This document shows positions 51,684 through 63,000 of a stretch of DNA of 64,000 nt, in pieces. The translations under genes were made by a program, and so were the position numbers. The stretch covers positions 248,001-312,000 of the forward strand of contig JAKZZE010000012.1 in assembly GCA_024220505.1 (NCBI GenBank), written 5' to 3'. The notes beneath the pieces were generated by a model. That model ran no database searches. It saw only the letters and a program-made list of their open reading frames with translations, and was not told where the DNA came from. The DNA is from Rhizopus arrhizus. Lineage: Eukaryota; Mucoromycota; Mucoromycetes; Mucorales; Rhizopodaceae. Each line of letters begins with the position of its first letter. Within the stretch, counting starts at the first letter, position 1.

Positions 51684-53451
51684 TACATCTCTCCTGCTCT
51701 ACTTGGACTACTCCAATGTCTGTTTGACAAAGTAAGTATAGAAGTCTTGGTTTCTGGTTTTACCTCTCCTGCCTTCTGGCCAAGAACTGGTGTGCTTCAA
51801 GGTTCAATCCTGTCACCGTTCTTGTATTCCATCTACATCAACAGCCTCCCAGCTCTGCTTCGTTCTGTTCGGTTACCAATCTCGGCAAGATACTACAGCT
51901 CAAACCCACAGCGTGAATTCGATGGCCTCTGGTTGAACTGTCTCTTGTACGCTGATGATGTTGTCCTTCTAGGAGCACCTGAAGTCATGCCTCGTCTCCT
52001 CAAGGCAGCTGAAGAACATTCTTTCTCCTTGGGTTACCGATGGAATCCTGCCAAGTGCGTGGTGCTCAACTCTGCTTTCTCTCTTGGTGGTCCCCAACTC
52101 AAGTTGTATGGTGATGACATTCCCATCCAATCTACCTTCAACTATCTTGGCATCCCATTTGATGATACTGGCACCATCGCTACTGGTCTGCTGATCCAAC
52201 GGAATGTTACCTCTGCTGTCTCTGCTATGCGTCGTTTCCTTTTGCCTGTCGGTGTCCGCTCTCCTGGCTTCTCTCGCCTTACTGCTACTCGTCTCTATAC
52301 TATCTTTATTAGACCTAGATTCGAGTATGGTTTGTGCATCTGTACCTTTCTACAAAAGCAACTGGCTCTACTGGATCGTGCCCAAGATCAGTGTCTTCGT
52401 TTGGCATTCGGTGGTCATCCTCGTGCCTCTACCACGGTGTTCAAGCACTTGACAAGCACCCCTTCCATGCATGTACGGGCCCATACTTTGGTACTCAAGA
52501 TGATCGTTCGTGTCCATCACCTTCCTGATGATTGTCTGCTTGCCAAGTTGGTTCCCTTTGTCGCTGCTGCACCGATCAAGAGCCGTTTCCGATGGCCGGC
52601 ATTGCTGAGGCAAAACCCTCTATGGTTGAACCCTCAGTATACGGGTGGGTATACTTCTGTTGATGATCGCCTTGCACATCTTTCTACCGATGTCCATGTC
52701 AAGCAGGGTGTGCTCGCTTACCGCAATGACCTTCTGCATCGAATCTTGAATCGTCCTGATCCACCTGTCCTCCTCTCTGCTTGTCGTCCAAGTATTGGCA
52801 TTGATGCGATGTTCTTCATCCCAATGCTCCTCTCTGACCGTAGTCGCATCCTTCGATGGCGTATGGGGTGGCTTCCTGCTCGTCCTATCGACTGTAGCTG
52901 TGGTCCGATTCATGCCTCTCGTGCTCATCTCTTGTCCTGTCTCCGTGTTGCTGAAAGATTGAACTTGCCTGCTGACATCAAACCCAATCCTTTGGATCAT
53001 GTTCTGAATATGTTGCCAAGGAAACTTCCAGCATATCCATCTCAAGCACTGTTCTCTCGTTGGTCCCTTTGGTGGCCTGTTGTCTGTCAAGTCCTCCTTG
53101 AAATCGAACAGATTTGCCTTCCCGAAGGCACATTTGTTGGATCGTCTATCGACACATCTGGCTCTCTTTTCTTGGACAAGATTCGCCCACTGCCACTGTC
53201 AAGTACAGTCGATTATTTGTTCTTTGAATCAGTACAAGATTAACGATTGTTAATTGCCGTCAACATCTCTCTTTGTTTACTTTGCCTTTTCTTTTTTTTC
53301 TAGCTATGTCTAGTTTTTATTTTTATTTTTTATTTCTTAACTCTTATTACTCTTTTATCTTGTTTTATTTTTTTTGTAAAATTTATTGCACCTCATGGCG
53401 AGACACATACTGTAACGTCTCCTTGCCATTCAATAAACAAAAATCTTTTAT

Positions 53452-53465
53452 CTGTGCTAAACGGG
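53452..53465 (+). repeat. Junction 14-mer A5/A6
   Basis: CTGTGCTAAACGGG followed by CGGCCTTTCTTTCGTG, one G more than the usual A 5' end. Confidence 0.9.
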
Positions 53466-53694
53466 CGGCCTTTCTTTCGTGTTCTTAACCGTTGCACCAA
53501 CATCCACCTGGTTAAACGTTTATCCGCACAAATATCTTTTACATCCGTCTGTTAAATCGCATCCATCCATCATTAGCAAGATAGATACAACATCCAAAAC
53601 AACTTTATTACAAACTACAACTCAAACAGAAGCGTATTCGTCAAGCTATATCCAAAATACGAATCGTTTGAATATTGACATTTCGAGATCTCTC

Positions 53695-55152
53695 ATGGAA
53701 AAAACTTCTCAAGATCAGGGCGGCAATGGCACGTCCGTGCCGGCACCACATGTCCAGTCCGCACCGCATGTCCAGACCGGACCACTTGTTCAGCCCGGAC
53801 AAGTTGTTCAACCCGGAAAAATTGTTCAGTCCGCACACCCTAAGGACACACCAGTTGTCCAACCCGGACCACATGTTCAACCCGCACCAACTGTTCAGTC
53901 CGCACACACTATGGGCACACCAATTGAAATTCCCAGCAAGCGCACAATTGCTGACAGAACCCCACCTTACGTTCCTACGAATGTTAAAAAGACCATTACC
54001 AAGCCTACTACCCGTAGTCAGATCCTGAAGAACAAGAACAAGAACTTGAATTCCAGCACCTCTTCTTTCAAGCTTAGTCTAGACAAGCCTGTAGACTTTT
54101 CATTTAGTCAGAATGACCCCGCAATCAAACTATTATTTACCAGGGAAGTGAACCCTTTAGCTCTATGCGATACTCAAATACTTGATCTTAGCTCCCAATC
54201 TGGTATTCCAGATTGGTTTATAGTATATCAAAAGCAGCAACAAGATCAAACACGCTTTTTAAACCAACGTTTGAACGCTCTTGAAGAAGTCATGGCAGAA
54301 AACAAACGTTTACGCACCGACTTGGACCTGGCACAACAGCGCATTGCAGAACTTGAAGCCCAGGTATCTACCGAAGCCATCCCCACCTTGGTACTGGATT
54401 CCAAAGTTGCTCAAGGTACCGAAGCATCCAAGTACGCATGTCCCAATACCTCGTTGACTTCATCCACTGAACCACTTTCTTTCGCTGCTGTGGCAACAAA
54501 AGGTAAGGATGTACCCGCACCAAAGAACAAAGCACCTACACGCCGTCGCAAGACAACTGCTCGTCAAATGGAAGCCATCCACCGCCGCTTTGTCCCTGTC
54601 GCTGCTCATCATGACTATGAGTATGTGTACTTGCCAAGTCGATACCGTGAACCCATATCCAGTCTTCGCAGCAAGCTACATAAGCTTAAAATTAACAACG
54701 CTCGTGTGCTGGATGTTCATTACCCTGACCGTCAAGTGGTTGCTCTTTTGGTGCACACAGAATACACTGCTGATCTGCTTGCTGCCTTTGCCAAAGCCAA
54801 GGTCGAACCAATCCAAGGATTCAATCCTTTGAACCCTGATCTCTTGCGTGATCCCAAGTTTGCTGATTTATCTGAATCTGACCGTGCTATCAAATGCACA
54901 GAAGTACATCAAGCTCGTCTTGTCCGTGCTTTGCAGCACATCCGTGAGTCTGTTCGCCCTGCTGTTGCTCGTTCCTTCTTTGTGAAGAACTGGATCACCC
55001 TTGATCAGTACAAAGAAGTTGTACCTACTGTTACCCGTGCTGCTAGAACCACTGGATCGACCCAAGATGCCACCATGGAAGAAATCCATAGCACATTCAG
55101 CACTACAGAACTTGATCCTCTCGATGTTGGTGAATCGACCTCATCCCAATGA
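53695..55152 (+). CDS. LINE-A ORF1 (A6)
   Basis: 485 aa. The N-terminus reads MEKTSQDQGG (Thr for Asn at residue 4), and the A-tract is only six bases because of the AAC/ACT change. The repeat block has its own order of units (VQSAPHVQTGPLVQPGQ). Small changes elsewhere include NDPAIKLLF and SESDRAIK. Coiled coil and RRM-like domain intact; ATGA overlap to ORF2. Confidence 0.88.
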   Translation: MEKTSQDQGGNGTSVPAPHVQSAPHVQTGPLVQPGQVVQPGKIVQSAHPKDTPVVQPGPHVQPAPTVQSAHTMGTPIEIPSKRTIADRTPPYVPTNVKKTITKPTTRSQILKNKNKNLNSSTSSFKLSLDKPVDFSFSQNDPAIKLLFTREVNPLALCDTQILDLSSQSGIPDWFIVYQKQQQDQTRFLNQRLNALEEVMAENKRLRTDLDLAQQRIAELEAQVSTEAIPTLVLDSKVAQGTEASKYACPNTSLTSSTEPLSFAAVATKGKDVPAPKNKAPTRRRKTTARQMEAIHRRFVPVAAHHDYEYVYLPSRYREPISSLRSKLHKLKINNARVLDVHYPDRQVVALLVHTEYTADLLAAFAKAKVEPIQGFNPLNPDLLRDPKFADLSESDRAIKCTEVHQARLVRALQHIRESVRPAVARSFFVKNWITLDQYKEVVPTVTRAARTTGSTQDATMEEIHSTFSTTELDPLDVGESTSSQ

Positions 55153-58100
55153 TGAGTGTCTCACCTATTGAAGATTTAAATATGCCTATGCCCAACCAAG
55201 ATACCCGTACTTGTACAAACAACAATATGCTTACTATGACCCTGTGGAATGCCAATGGCTGTAATCGCTACACTGTTGATCAAACCACCAATTCGCTCCT
55301 TACATCGTCACTCATTTTTATCACTGAAACCTGGTTGTTATCTCCACTCAGGCTTATGACTTTATGGCAACAATACCATACCTATGGCGTACCGCTTGAG
55401 GGTCAAAGTCGAGGACAGATGGGCATCAGTCTGCTTGTCAATCCTGATTGTCCCTACCCTGTTACTCACTTTCCCTCTGACAATTCTTATGTGCTCAGCT
55501 GTCAAGTCTCTACCTTGCTTGTTCACTGTGTCTATCTGCCGCCATCGCTCTCTGACCTCGAAGCAATGGATATACTCGATGGGCTTCCTCACCAAACACA
55601 TCCGTCACAGACCAACATGATTGTGTGCGGTGACTTTAACGCTCGACACCAACACCTTTTTGGTGATTCAAGAACTACCACTCGTGGCATCAAGTTGTTC
55701 AGCTGGATCCTGGAGAATGGAATGACATGTTGGAATACTCAACTAGCCTATGGTATCCCAACCTATTGTGCTCAAGGCCGTGTCAATGCTACTACCGGTG
55801 AACACTTCAACAGTGTCATCGACTTGTTTCTCAGTTCACAACAACTGGTGAACCCAAAGATGCTTGTACATGAAGACCTCTCTCTTGGTTCAGACCATCA
55901 TCCTGTGTCATTGTCCTGTGTCCTGCCTCCACCACCGCCACCACCTGCTCATCCTCGTCGTTTATGGAATCTGAGTAGACTGACCGAGCCTGACTGCCTC
56001 TATGTTGACCTCTTCCGGGACCGTATCCAACCGTTTCGTGAATGCTTGACAACATATGCATCATCTACCAATAGCACAGCACCCGACATGGATCTCCTTG
56101 CCAACGAGTTGACTTCGATCATTCACTCTTGTCTGGATGACTCCGTCGGCCAAAAGAAGCCTCGTGGTTCTGGCAATGCCTGGTTCTGGACTGATGATCT
56201 TCAAGCTCTGTTTGACCGTCGTGAACAAGCCCGTCGCAAGTGGAAACGAACAGTTGGTATCAATAAAGTACTTCGATGGCAAGAATATGAAGTTGCTGCC
56301 CATAGGTTCAAAAGTGCCTTGTACTGTCGTCGTCGTGCTACTTGGAAGCAATTCTGCGAAACTCTATCTTCTGGTCCGCTGTCTGACACCACTGCTACTA
56401 TCAAGAGAATTAGACGCAACCGCACACTGGCTCCTTCTTATTCCCATCCGGAGGGTCCCACTGTTGCGGCTATAACCATGGCTAATCACTTGAAGCAAGT
56501 ATTCTCTGGCTCGTCCTTACCATCGACTAGGTACAATGCACCACCGATCCCCTCTGGTCCTCATTGTCTTGAAGATGATCCGTGTCCAGTGGATACAGAA
56601 ACGGTGCGCACTGCGCTTCTCAAACGTCTCTCTCGTCGCAAGGCTCCAGGCTGTGATCACTTACGAACAGAGATGCTATTGCCAATTGCTGATGATCTGG
56701 TTCCTGTCCTGACCTTGCTCTTTCGTCTGTGCTGGATATGGTCTGCTGTCCCTGCTGCATGGTGCACTGCTCAAGTGGTCCCGATTTACAAGAAGGGTGA
56801 TCCACTGCAACCAGCAAACTATCGACCGATCAGCCTGACATCGGTATTGCGAAAGCTCTTTGAACTGTGCTTGCAGACAACTCTTGAAGACACCGCTCCA
56901 TCACTCGACCCTGTCCAAGGCGGCTTCCGTCATAGTCGTAGTGCTCTGGATCAAGCGCTCTGTCTGAATGAGCTCTGTCGGCAGCATGCTATTGATCATC
57001 ATGGTGAACCGCCTGTCTTGGCCTTCTTGGATATCAAGTCTGCTTATGACACCGTTGATCGAGCAATCATATGGCGTGCTCTAGAGACCTACATCTCTCC
57101 TGCTTTACTTGGTCTACTCCAATGTCTGTTTGACAAAGTAAGTATAGAAGTCTTGGTCTCTGGTTTCACCTCTCCTGCTTTCTGGCCAAGAACTGGTGTG
57201 CTTCAAGGTTCAATCCTTTCGCCATTCTTGTATTCCATCTACATCAACAGCCTCCCAGCTCTGCTTCGTTCTGTTAGACTACCAATCTCGGCAAGGTACT
57301 ACAGCTCCAACCCACAACGTGAATTCGATGGCCTCTGGTTGAACTGTCTCTTGTACGCTGATGACGTTGTCCTTATAGGAGCACCTGAAGTCATGCCTCG
57401 TCTTCTTAAGGCAGCTGAAGAACATTCTTTCTCCTTGGGTTACCGATGGAATCCTGCCAAGTGCGTGGTGCTCAACTCTGCTTTCTCTCTTGGTGGTCCC
57501 CAACTCAAGTTGTATGGTGATGACATTCCCATCCAATCTACCTTCAACTATCTCGGCGTCCCATTTGATGATACTGGCACCATCGCTACTGGTCTGCTGA
57601 TCCAACGGAATGTTACCTCTGCTGTCTCTGCTATGCGTCGCTTCCTTTTGCCTGTCGGTATCCGCTCTCCTGGCTTCTCTCGCCTTACTGCTACTCGTCT
57701 CTACACTATCTTTATTAGACCTAGATTCGAGTATGGTTTGTGCATCTGCACCTTTTTACAAAAGCAACTGGCTTTACTGGATCGTGCTCAAGATCAGTGT
57801 CTTCGTCTGGCATTCGGTGGTCATCCTCGTGCCTCTACCACGGTGTTCAAGCACCTGACAAGCACACCTTCAATGCATGTACGGGCCCATACTTTGGTAC
57901 TCAAGATGATCATTCGTGTCCACCATCTTCCTGATGATTGTCTGCTTGCCAAGTTGGTTCCCTTTGTCGTTGCCGCACCGATCAAGAACCGTTTCCGATG
58001 GCCGGCATTGCTGAAGCAGAACCCTCTATGGTCGAACCCTCAGTATACGGGTGGGTATACTTCTGTTGATGATCGCCTCGCGCATCTCTCTACTGATGCC

Positions 58101-58652
58101 CATGTCAAGCAGAGTGTGCTCGCTTACCGCACTGACCTTCTTCACCGCATCCTGGATCGTCCTGATCCACCTGTCCTTCTCTCTGCTTGCCGTCCAAGTA
58201 TTGGCATTGATGGCATGTTCTTTATTCCAATGCTCCTCTCTGACCGTAGTCGCATCCTTCGTTGGCGTATGGGGTGGCTCCCTGCTCGTCCTATCGACTG
58301 TAGCTGTGGTCCGATTCATGCCTCTCGTGCTCATCTCTTGTCCTGTCTCCGTGTTGCTGAAAGATTGAATCTACCTGTTGACATCAAGCCCAATCCTTTG
58401 GATTATGTTCTGAATATGTTGCCAAGGAAACTTCCAGCATATCCATCTCAAGCACTGTTCTCTCGTTGGTCCCTTTAGTGGCCTGTTGTCTGTCAAGTCC
58501 TCCTTGAAATCGAACAGATTTGCCTTCCCGAAGGCACATTTGTTGGATCGTCTATCGACACATCTGGCTCTCTTTTCTTGGACAAGATTCGCCCACTGCC
58601 ACTGTCAAGTACAGTCGATTATTTGTTCTTTGAATCAGTACAAGATTAACGA
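55149..58652 (+). pseudogene. LINE-A ORF2 with late nonsense codon (A6)
   Basis: The frame runs as in A4 for 1109 residues and then hits TAG at 58476-58478, where all other copies have TGG (Trp in RWSLWW). The last 57 residues to 58652 are otherwise conserved. The endonuclease, RT motifs and C-terminal Cys/His cluster all lie upstream of the stop. The protein may therefore retain activity, though loss of the conserved tail suggests a defective copy. Confidence 0.9.
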
Positions 58653-58854
58653 TTGTTAATTGCCGTCAACATCTCTCTTTGTTTACTTTGCCTTTTCTTT
58701 TTTTTCTAGCTATGTCTAGTTTTTATTTTTATTTTTATTTCTTAACTCTTATTACTCTTTTATCTTGTTTTATCTTTTCTAAAATTTATTGCACCTCATG
58801 GCGAGACACATACTGTAACGTCTCCTTGCCATTCAATAAACAAAAATCTTTTAT

Positions 58855-58868
58855 CTGTGCTAAACGGG
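58855..58868 (+). repeat. Junction 14-mer A6/B2
   Basis: CTGTGCTAAACGGG followed by CTCTTTCGCTTTTGG. B2 starts about five bases further in than B1 (CACTTTTCTTTCGC). Confidence 0.9.
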
Positions 58869-59064
58869 CTCTTTCGCTTTTGGTTAAAAAGGTAAACTTG
58901 TTTATTTTTCAAAAAAAGCCGATAACTCCGCCAAATCAAGTCATCCATCTCCAGTTTTTACACCATTCGATTCATCTTTCAAAAACACACCTTTTGGTTA
59001 CTTTAATTTTTCGAATACATCAACTTTACATCGCTTTTTATCAGTTTGAAGTTAATCACAAAAG

Positions 59065-60036
59065 ATGGGACCTTTAAGAAAAACCTTGGGTTCAAGGATC
59101 CCCAACGCCGCCGCCTCAACAAACTCAGCAAATTCCAATGCTGACGTCACTCTTCAGTCTTTGGCTGCAGCCTACGAAGACCTCACTGCCCGCTTGAGTG
59201 CCTTAGAGCAGCTCCAGCTCGAAAACGCTCGCCTTTTGGAACTGACCAACAGTCAGGCCAATGAGATTGCTTCCTTGCGTGCCCAACTGGCCGCACGATC
59301 TGCCGGAACTCCTAGGGACACCCCAAGTTCAAATGCCGCTGCTTCTTCTCCTGCTGCCCCAAATGGTGCTAAAGAGACCGTTTCTTCGCCTTCCTTGGGT
59401 ACTGCTGCTTCCTCTTGGGCTACTGTGGCTTCACGTGGTTCCAAGAACAAACTCCGTCGTCGTGCCGCTGCTGCAAGAGGCTTCCAGCCTGTCACAGGTG
59501 AACAAGGGTTTGACTATGTCTACATACCTAGATCTCGCAAAATGACATACACTGAAGCTCGTCGTCGACTTGGTCGCTTGGGTGTTGACACCTGGCGGGT
59601 GTTGGATGTTTCATTTCCCGCACACTCCGTTGTTGGTCTGCTTGTCCATCTTCAGTACAAGCCTGCTCTCATCTCTTTGCTGGAGAAAGCAAAGATCAAG
59701 GTCCTTGATCAGTTCGATCCCTTAGATCCGGACAACGTTGCTGACCCTGCTTTTGCCTCTGCGCCTCTTGAGGTACGTCAAGAAAAGATGGCGCACATTT
59801 CTAATGAGCGTTGTCTTCGTACCCTTGAGCGCTTGCGCTATCCTGTTGCTGTTGCTGTCTCTCGTTTCTTTTTGGCCAATGCCATGGTGTCTGATGAGGC
59901 TGTCTCTGAAGTCTTGGCTGCCAAGCAAGACCGTCCTGCCTTCCCGCGCCATCGTGACCAACCTGACGATGAAATGCTTCTGGATCAGTATGATCAAGAC
60001 CGTCCTGCCTCTCGCTCCAGCTTTGGATCATTATAA
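59065..60036 (+). CDS. LINE-B ORF1 (B2)
   Basis: 323 aa. It is identical to B1 ORF1 except near the N-terminus (KTLGSRIPNAAASTN against KNLGSRIPSAAATSN). The nucleotide differences cluster in the first about 90 bp and in the 5' UTR. Coiled coil and RRM-like layout as in B1. The stop TAA and the ORF2 start ATG share one base in TAATG. Confidence 0.9.
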   Translation: MGPLRKTLGSRIPNAAASTNSANSNADVTLQSLAAAYEDLTARLSALEQLQLENARLLELTNSQANEIASLRAQLAARSAGTPRDTPSSNAAASSPAAPNGAKETVSSPSLGTAASSWATVASRGSKNKLRRRAAAARGFQPVTGEQGFDYVYIPRSRKMTYTEARRRLGRLGVDTWRVLDVSFPAHSVVGLLVHLQYKPALISLLEKAKIKVLDQFDPLDPDNVADPAFASAPLEVRQEKMAHISNERCLRTLERLRYPVAVAVSRFFLANAMVSDEAVSEVLAAKQDRPAFPRHRDQPDDEMLLDQYDQDRPASRSSFGSL

Positions 60037-63000
60037 TGATGAGTAGTAATACTTGTCATTATAATGTATCCTCGGTCTCTACATCTGGTATGGTCCCAGA
60101 TTCGTCAACCCCTTCCTCTCCTTTGGTTTCTCTTGGTTCTCATGGCTTCCATGGTTCATCCTCTCGTTCTTCATTATCATCATCACTCGTTCCGCTCACC
60201 ATCGGCTTGTGGAATGCCAACGGTCTCCAGGCTTCCACAGTCGATGACCTCCTCCGTCACTGCCAGTCGTTCTCGTTGGTCTTCATTACCGAAACCTGGT
60301 TGCTTCCTCCTGCTCGCCTTCCGACCTCATGGCAGCAGTTCCATCTGTATGGCTCTCCCGTTGCAGGTCAGTATCGTGGTTCTATGGGTGTCTCTGCCTT
60401 GGTCTCTCCTCGGTGTCCTCTTCCTGTGGTCGAATTCTCGGTAAACTGTAAGTATGCTCTTGGTTTGCAGTTGGGTCGTTCTCTACGGCTCATCTGTCTC
60501 TACCTGCCTCCTTCTCTGTCTACTGCTGAGGTACAGTCTGTTCTGGATTCTCTGCCACTCACTGACGATACGATCATTTGTGGTGATCTGAATGTTCGTC
60601 TTGGTCGTCTCGTCGGTGACTCTCGTACTAACATGCGTAGCTCTGTCCTTCGTCGTTGGTGCGACGATCATGGTCTCAACATCCTGAACAAGACTCTTGC
60701 CTATGGTATACCAACATACCTGACTTGTCGTGGTCATGCTGAGGTAAGCAGCATTGTAGACTACTACATCACCAACATGCCACTGGTTCGTTCAGCAAGT
60801 ATCTCGGTCGCCTTGGATCTTTCTTTGGGGTCAGATCACAAACTGATGTCTCTCTCTTTTGAGTACTCGGTCCCTGTGGTTCATTCCATGCAGTCTTCTC
60901 CTTCTTCAAGTCAAGTTCGTCGCCTTTGGAACCTTTCTCGGTTGAAAGAACCAGAAGTCCAGAAGCTGTATGTGTCCACCTTTGGTTTCTTGTCTGCTGC
61001 TTCGCTTGACCAGCTTCAACAGCTGTGTTCAAGTCCACCGTCAACACGTCCACCCATTGACCATCTTAACGATGAACTCAATGCGGCCATCTACTCTGCT
61101 CTGGACAAGTCTGTTGGATCTCGTGTCTCTCGACCCAAGCAATGGAAGAAGTTCTGGACATCTCAACTGCAAGCATTGGCTGATCGTCGCGACTGGCTCT
61201 ACCGTAAGTGGCGTTGGTCTCTTGGGATTGACAAAGCTTACTGGTGGGGTCTTCATCAAGAAGCTCATGTCCGTTTCCGCACGGCTGTCAAGCGAGCTAA
61301 ACGAGAATCTTGGCGTGCCTTTTGTGACTCCCTCGCTCGTGGCGACTTTTCTTCTGCGGTGCGTAGGGTCAAGCAAGTCCATAACCGTCGTCGTCCTCAA
61401 GTCTCATATGCTCATCCTGATGGTCCTGTCGCTGGTGCCAATGCTATGCGAGATCATCTTGCATCCGTCTACTCTGGCTCTGGTCTGCCATCCACTCGTC
61501 CTCCTCCTCTTCCATCTCCTGATGATCATGTCCCATTTGATCTTGGATCCTTGTCTGAGGATGACCCATCTGGTTCTGGTCTTGGTCTTGGTCTTGGTGC
61601 TGGTCTTGGTTCTGGTTCTGGTTCTGGTGCTGGTCTTTCTTCTTTTTCGGCTGACTCTGTTGCTGACACAATGCGTCGACTCCCTTTACGCAAAGCTCCT
61701 GGCTCTGATCATCTGCGTACAGAGATGCTTATTCCCATTCGCAAACAAGTAGCTGCTCTCCTGGCTCGTCTCTTTGATATCTGCTGCCAATGGTCTTACA
61801 CTCCTTCTCTTTGGCGTCATGCGCAGGTCGTGCCTATCTACAAGAAGGGCGACCCTCATCAACCGTCAAACTTCAGGCCGATCTCCTTGACGTCCATCAT
61901 CCGAAAGCTGTTTGAAATGTGTCTCTTTCCACATTTAGAAGATGTCTCGCCTCCATTGGACATTGCTCAAGGTGGTTTCCGTCCACAGCGAAGTGCTCTT
62001 GACCAAGCCCTCTGCTTGCATGACTTGATACAGGAGTACTATCGTCGAAAGCGTCATTTCCCTGTCGTGGCTTTTCTTGATATCAAGGCTGCCTATGATA
62101 CCGTCGACAGACGTGTCATATGGCAATCACTCTTGGCTGTCTCCGCTCCTTTTGCTCTGGTCTCTGTCTTGGCTCACCTCTTTGATGATGTTTCAATTTC
62201 GGTCCTGATGTCTAATCAAGTCTCGACGCCATTCACTCCGAGTACAGGTGTACTTCAAGGCTCTGTCTTGAGTCCGCATCTGTACTCGATCTACATCAAC
62301 ACGCTGCCTGCTCTTCTTCGTTCTGCTGCCACGCGTACTACAACAATGGTCTCGTCCTTGTCTCCTTCTGGTCCTCCTGGTTCTGGCTTTGGTCTTTCTC
62401 CTGGTCTTCCTTTTGGTCCGACATTGGATGTCTCCTCTTTGTCTTTGTCACCCACAGCCATCAATTCTCTCCTTTATGCTGATGATGTGGCTATTCTCGG
62501 TTCTGCAAGCGAAGTCAAACAGATGCTTGACCTGGCCCAAATCCATTCACAGGTACTTGGCTACAGATGGAGTCCTACCAAGTGTGCTATTCTCAATGCA
62601 CCAAATCCGACGTCGTCAAGGTACGTCCGTCTCACACTCTATGATGAAGACATACCGTCTGTCGATGAGTTCGTTTACCTTGGCGTGCCATTCGTGCGTA
62701 ATGGTATCTCTCCGTCTCGTCTGGTAGCCCACCGCAAGCCTGGTGCTCAGCTCAAGATGGCTCAACTGTCTGCTATTGGTGCCAATCGATCTGGTTTCTC
62801 GCTGCTGTTCTCTTCTCGCCTCTATGCTATGTTTGTACGTCCCAAGTTAGAGTATGGCCTAGCCATCTCGAAGCTGCTCAAAAAGGACTATGACGAGCTA
62901 GAGCGCGCTCAAAGTCGGTGTCTGCGTCTGATCGTTGGTGGCCACAAGACCTCGTCGACGGTTGTGCTTCGGCACATCTGTAATCTACCGTCGATGCGTT

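Larger units (their letters stand above)
48111..53243 (+). pseudogene. LINE-A ORF2 split by Tc1/mariner insertion (A5)
   Basis: The two halves, 48111-50053 and 51686-53243, total exactly 3501 nt, the full ORF2 length, once the insertion and one TA are removed. The break falls in the RT just after motif A (after ALETY). The upstream part therefore keeps the whole endonuclease, whereas motifs B, C (YADD) and the Cys/His cluster lie downstream. Read through the insertion, the upstream half continues into 66 foreign codons and stops at about 50258. Confidence 0.94.
46429..53465 (+). mobile_element. LINE-A copy A5, interrupted by a Tc1/mariner element
   Basis: Without the 1632-bp insertion (element plus one TA) the copy is 5405 bp, the same as A3. 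It matches A3 almost base for base, including the private 3'-UTR variant. A handful of differences match A4 or A6 instead (for example catccgtcacag, ccgatttacaag), consistent with local conversion between neighbours. Confidence 0.95.
53466..58868 (+). mobile_element. LINE-A copy A6 (mosaic, ORF2 truncated)
   Basis: A 5403-bp element. ORF2 up to about 58320 carries A4-specific variants. From about 58367 to the 3' end it carries A0/A1-specific ones (LNLPVDIKPN, cgtcaacatctc, ctagctatgtc). This points to recombination or conversion inside the last part of ORF2. Confidence 0.95.
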
